DNA of 64,000 nucleotides. It comes from Petasospora fabianii. Lineage: Eukaryota > Ascomycota > Saccharomycetes > Phaffomycetales > Wickerhamomycetaceae. The stretch is taken from NCBI GenBank assembly GCA_022641835.1, contig CP048715.1:1550001-1614000 (forward strand), read 5' to 3'. Under the pieces are notes generated by a model that saw only the letters and a list, made by a program, of their open reading frames with translations, did no database searches and was not told the DNA's origin. Below are positions 60,831 to 64,000 of this stretch, in pieces; position 1 is the first letter of the stretch; each line of letters opens with the position of its first letter. The position numbers and the translations under genes were made by a program.

Positions 60831-61124
60831 GTAATTAATCAATGTACATGAATAGGTCTTCCTGCTTTAGTAAGCTACATCACATGTCAACGACCAATTT
60901 CTAGTCACTCTTTGTCACTAACAACCGAGGAATCTGCGAGTAGAAGTGGCAATGATGATGTAGGTGAAGAAGCGTAGGGTGTCCGGATGTGGGGTGCGCG
61001 AGTTTATCGTGAGGCCGGATTGTGGAGAGAGAGAGACTACGGTCTAAGCTTAATACCTAAGTTCAGCAACCGCTGTGAACTCTCACAGCCGGCCCATATT
61101 GCACGCACAGAGATAATCATCACA

Positions 61125-63719
61125 ATGGACATTTCCGACGACGCTTGGAACCTGTCCGAGGCGTCAGACTCGCCGCCACTCGCTTCACAACCGTCTTTCC
61201 ACGGTCTCACGCTTGATACCTCGCTGCGCTCGCCGCCCAAAGTACATCTCGAGGGTTCCACACCCTCGACCCCTTCATTCACCACTGGCTTGATACATTC
61301 CTCGGGAGATGTCTCTTCAACATCTCCAACAAAGTCACTGGGCTCGTCCGCGCCCATCCTGATCCCTCAGGCCAACGTTAGAATGGCTTCTCTTCCATCT
61401 ATGGCCAAGGCCGCCCCAGCGGACCCACACACAACCAAACAGGACGTAGAGAGTCAGATGCTTTCCAGTTCGGCAAGTTCAAGTGTGAATGACACAGTCA
61501 CTGACTTGATCGACCATACGAAGGCGTCAAATAGTGACTCTGCTTTGCCCGAGCAACACACACCAAGCACGCCGACACAAGCGCCCGGTTTCTTCAACAA
61601 CATGTTCAGTGCAGCGGCCACTTCCTTGACATTCAACAGAACGCGTGCTTCTGGTGACTATTCAGTATCTGAGGGTGACCTGACAGCAACACCGCTATCG
61701 GCTGCCTCCGATGCCAGTGGCGGAGAGAAGATATCAGCGTCCCCCAACATGTTGAGCTACAGACGCAAGGGTAAATCGCGTGCCAGACGAAACACCTCTT
61801 TGGGATCAGTTGAAATACCTTCTGATTCGCCATTGGTCGAAGTGGAGAAACCATATGTTCCAGAAGACGCTTTTGATACCACTAACTACGTTGATGAGAA
61901 GTATAAAGGCACCTCGTATCGTTACGCCACACCTGGTAGAAACGAGACATTCCACAATCTTTTCAAGTCAGTGCCAGCAGAAGAAAGGCTCATTGATGAT
62001 TTCTCATGTGCTCTCAGCAGAGAAATCTTACTCCAGGGGAGAATCTATGTTAGTGAGCATAACTTGTGCTTCAACTCCAATCTACTCGGATGGGTCACAC
62101 ACCTTGTCATTCCATTCAATGAGATTGTTGGATTTGAGAAGACAGTCACTGCTGGTCTATTCCCCAACGGTATCGCAGTGAAGTGCAAGGACACAGTCAA
62201 GTCATTTGCAAGCTTTATGTCGAGAGACAATGTTCTCGATTTCTTCTATGCCGTGTGGCAAGCTTCCGGTGACCAAAGTAAGGACACTACCACCTTCAAG
62301 AAGAACGAACTGATGTCTTTGAATGGTCCTCTTATCTTAACCAAGGAGATGAATATCGACGAAGAAGACCCTGCCTTTGTTGCTGCACAGCTGTCTATCG
62401 ATGGTGATAGCCCTACCAAACGCAAAAACTCTGAATCGACTACGTCATTCTCATCAGACGATGAGATGGATGAGGAAGACGAATCCAGTGATAGTGTAGA
62501 TGGATGGACAGAAGCCAAGACTACAAATCAAAGTGTCTTCCATCTCAAGTCTGACTCCAAATATCACTACGATGGTGTCCTTGCACATGCCCGCACTACA
62601 TGCCCATACGATCCAGAGGCAAACAATGAGACAGTTCTCGCTAGAGAGAATCTCAAGTGTCCACCAGGGGTGGTGTATGAACTCCTCTTTGGTAGTACAA
62701 CGGACATGCTTACTAATTTCTTGAATACTCAAGACTCTCGAGACATCTCAGACTTCTCAGCGTACGCCCAAAATGATGATGGAAACAAGGAACGTCATTA
62801 TGAGTACATCAAGGGTCTCAACTTTTCCATGGGTCCAAAGCAAACTAAGTGTCTTGTTAAGGAAACAATTGACCACTTGGATTTTGACAAGTACATCAAT
62901 GTTGTGAATACAACTCAAACTCCGGACGTACCTTCGGGTGGTGCCTTTTGTGTCAAGACGAGATATATTATGACCTGGGGTGCTAATAACACCACTGATC
63001 TAGTCGTATCGTATTGGATCCATTGGATGGGATCAAGTTGGGTCAAAGGTGTGATTGAAAAGAGTACTAAATCTGGCCAGGAAGCCGCTATCAAGACATT
63101 GATTGAAATGGTCAAAAAGACCATCGATGACAACATCGAAGAGAAGATTGAGTCCGTTGAGGTCTTGAAGGACGATACACCAGAGACTGTTGAAAAGGTT
63201 ACCCAAGCGCCGGTTATCACTCCAGCTAAATCGGTTCCATCCGAGACGTTATCGATCACTTGGATCACTGCGATTAGTCCTTTCAATGCTCTTATCTTGG
63301 TGTTTTTGTCTCTCATTCTTTATGTCCAACTCTCAATTCTTCAGGGTATTCAACAGGTTACAGATTTGACTGCTAGTACTGCAAACTTTCGATCTAGTAC
63401 TGGATCCAATATCCTTGGGGATAACATTGACTATAACTCTGTTGTGTTTGACGCTGAAGAGATCCTCATTTGGAACTGGATTGATGAACGCGCTGGGAAA
63501 CTTGATGTGCCAAGGAAGGAGAAGACACAGTCGATTCAAAAAGAGATCGATGAGGTCATTCTTAAATGGTCATCGGGTGAACTTGACACAACTTCTGGTC
63601 GTGGACTCGTCTTAGATGTGAAAAGACATATCGAGGAGTACGCACAACTTGCAGAGAATGACAAGGACAAATCCAAGAAGGCGGAAGAGTTGAGAAGGGC
63701 CATCGAGGCTCTGCTTTGA
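61125..63719 (+). CDS. GRAM-VASt sterol transfer protein, Lam/Ltc family
   Basis: An ER-anchored protein expected to move sterols at membrane contact sites. The 864-residue model has a long disordered Ser/Thr/Pro-rich N-terminus. A GRAM domain (about 272-382; LIDDFSCALSREILLQGRIYVSEHNLCF) is followed by an acidic linker. A single VASt/StART-like domain lies at about 482-665 (CPPGVVYELLFGSTTDML, RYIMTWGANNTTDLVVSYWIHW). A membrane helix (about 707-735, ISPFNALILVFLSLILYVQLSIL) and a C-terminal coiled segment follow. One VASt domain resembles Lam5/Lam6; Lam2/Lam4 have two. An in-frame ATG also occurs at 60987, but the later start (MDISDDAWNLSEASDS) looks more like a real N-terminus. Confidence 0.87.
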   Translation: MDISDDAWNLSEASDSPPLASQPSFHGLTLDTSLRSPPKVHLEGSTPSTPSFTTGLIHSSGDVSSTSPTKSLGSSAPILIPQANVRMASLPSMAKAAPADPHTTKQDVESQMLSSSASSSVNDTVTDLIDHTKASNSDSALPEQHTPSTPTQAPGFFNNMFSAAATSLTFNRTRASGDYSVSEGDLTATPLSAASDASGGEKISASPNMLSYRRKGKSRARRNTSLGSVEIPSDSPLVEVEKPYVPEDAFDTTNYVDEKYKGTSYRYATPGRNETFHNLFKSVPAEERLIDDFSCALSREILLQGRIYVSEHNLCFNSNLLGWVTHLVIPFNEIVGFEKTVTAGLFPNGIAVKCKDTVKSFASFMSRDNVLDFFYAVWQASGDQSKDTTTFKKNELMSLNGPLILTKEMNIDEEDPAFVAAQLSIDGDSPTKRKNSESTTSFSSDDEMDEEDESSDSVDGWTEAKTTNQSVFHLKSDSKYHYDGVLAHARTTCPYDPEANNETVLARENLKCPPGVVYELLFGSTTDMLTNFLNTQDSRDISDFSAYAQNDDGNKERHYEYIKGLNFSMGPKQTKCLVKETIDHLDFDKYINVVNTTQTPDVPSGGAFCVKTRYIMTWGANNTTDLVVSYWIHWMGSSWVKGVIEKSTKSGQEAAIKTLIEMVKKTIDDNIEEKIESVEVLKDDTPETVEKVTQAPVITPAKSVPSETLSITWITAISPFNALILVFLSLILYVQLSILQGIQQVTDLTASTANFRSSTGSNILGDNIDYNSVVFDAEEILIWNWIDERAGKLDVPRKEKTQSIQKEIDEVILKWSSGELDTTSGRGLVLDVKRHIEEYAQLAENDKDKSKKAEELRRAIEALL

Positions 63720-64000
63720 AAAAGCACTGTCTATCACGTAGAAGAGTTAGATAAGGTCGCGTTATGAATTGATGAGATGATGAATGATTAAAAATGAGTT
63801 GCTTGTAGAGCTTAGAGATTATCTGACATTCTCCCCTGCGGTGATTGGCCTAGGGAAAGTCCGCATTCGGCAACACTCCGGGGAAGATTCCGAATTTGGA
63901 AGCTACTGCATTCGGCGAAAGCGCGGAGAAAGCTGTCAGTATATTCAGTAGATTTGTCTCTAAATAAAGCCACGTTTTGTGCTCATCTTTGAGCTCCACA
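63720..64000. other. Right edge, gene-free
   Basis: The 3' flank of the Lam-type gene. ATGATGA (63777-63783) and CTGA (63823-63826) resemble C and D boxes but lack a terminal stem. The hexamer ATTCGG occurs twice (63866 and 63911). TCTAAATAAAG near 63958 may be a TATA region of a gene beyond the window. Confidence 0.4.

Noticed and set aside
60987-61124. 46-residue N-terminal extension of the Lam-type protein
   Set aside because: An in-frame ATG exists, but the extension is unlike a Lam N-terminus and the second ATG has a better leader. Kept only as an alternative.
63777-63826. C-box ATGATGA and D-box CTGA as a box C/D snoRNA
   Set aside because: The spacing is short, there is no terminal stem, and the sequence before the D box did not suggest an rRNA target. 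It lies in a 3' UTR.
63841-63862. GGGAAAGTCCGC as an RNase P RNA core
   Set aside because: Only the short match is present. The remaining conserved RNase P regions are not recognisable around it.

Overview
The window is nuclear DNA from a budding yeast (Saccharomycotina). It has dense, mostly single-copy fungal genes and short spliceosomal introns with GTAAGT, GTATGT or GTAAGC donors and TACTAAC or GACTAAC branch sites. Many proteins have clear Saccharomyces cerevisiae counterparts. CTG codons fall where leucine is invariant (for example 22182-22184 in the D-2-hydroxyglutarate dehydrogenase gene and 31948-31950 in THS1), so this is not a CTG-Ser yeast. I cannot name the genus. I saw no rRNA, CRISPR, transposon or retroelement. 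A by-eye look for tRNA B-boxes found none, but that look was not exhaustive.

Layout. 0-9 kb: a DHA1 drug/polyamine exporter, a 2-methylisocitrate lyase of the Icl2 type, traces of a decayed or unrecognised gene, the AP-1 gamma subunit APL4, and YOP1. 10-24 kb: an Ecm21-type Rsp5 adaptor, NSA1, a Sna4-like PY-motif membrane protein, SEC28, a DUF3237 protein, two small unknown genes, a two-pass membrane protein, an Air1/2 zinc-knuckle protein, a Dld2-type dehydrogenase and a UPF0029/IMPACT protein. 24-37 kb: a quinate-type permease, RTT106, a glycine-zipper protein like YNL208W, RIO2, THS1, GPC1 and ACS2. 37-39.8 kb is gene-free and holds a compact cluster of inverted repeats. 39.8-54 kb: POL1, VAM3, an unknown acidic membrane protein, WHI3, a Fus2-type DH-BAR protein, RRS1 and a Tri1/Uaf30 SWIB protein. 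55-64 kb: a monocarboxylate-type transporter, a Munc13-like MUN/C2 protein and a GRAM/VASt sterol-transfer protein.

Seven genes need a 5' intron to reach their real start (YOP1, NSA1, SEC28, the AIR gene, the UPF0029 gene, RTT106 and the TRI1 gene). The first exon can be as short as 8 nt. In each case the spliced frame restores the N-terminus expected for the family.

Themes: ribosome biogenesis (NSA1, RIO2, RRS1, with PAC/RRPE-like sites beside RIO2 and RRS1), vesicle traffic and membranes (APL4, SEC28, YOP1, VAM3, the Munc13-like and LAM-like proteins), acetyl/propionyl-CoA metabolism (ACS2, ICL2) and cell-cycle control. POL1, RTT106 and WHI3 carry MCB/SCB-type sites. Gene order looks like ordinary yeast chromosome with no shared multi-gene system. 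The items most worth a second look are the inverted-repeat cluster at 38.7 kb, the gene relic near 5.2-5.9 kb, and the unknown small or membrane proteins.
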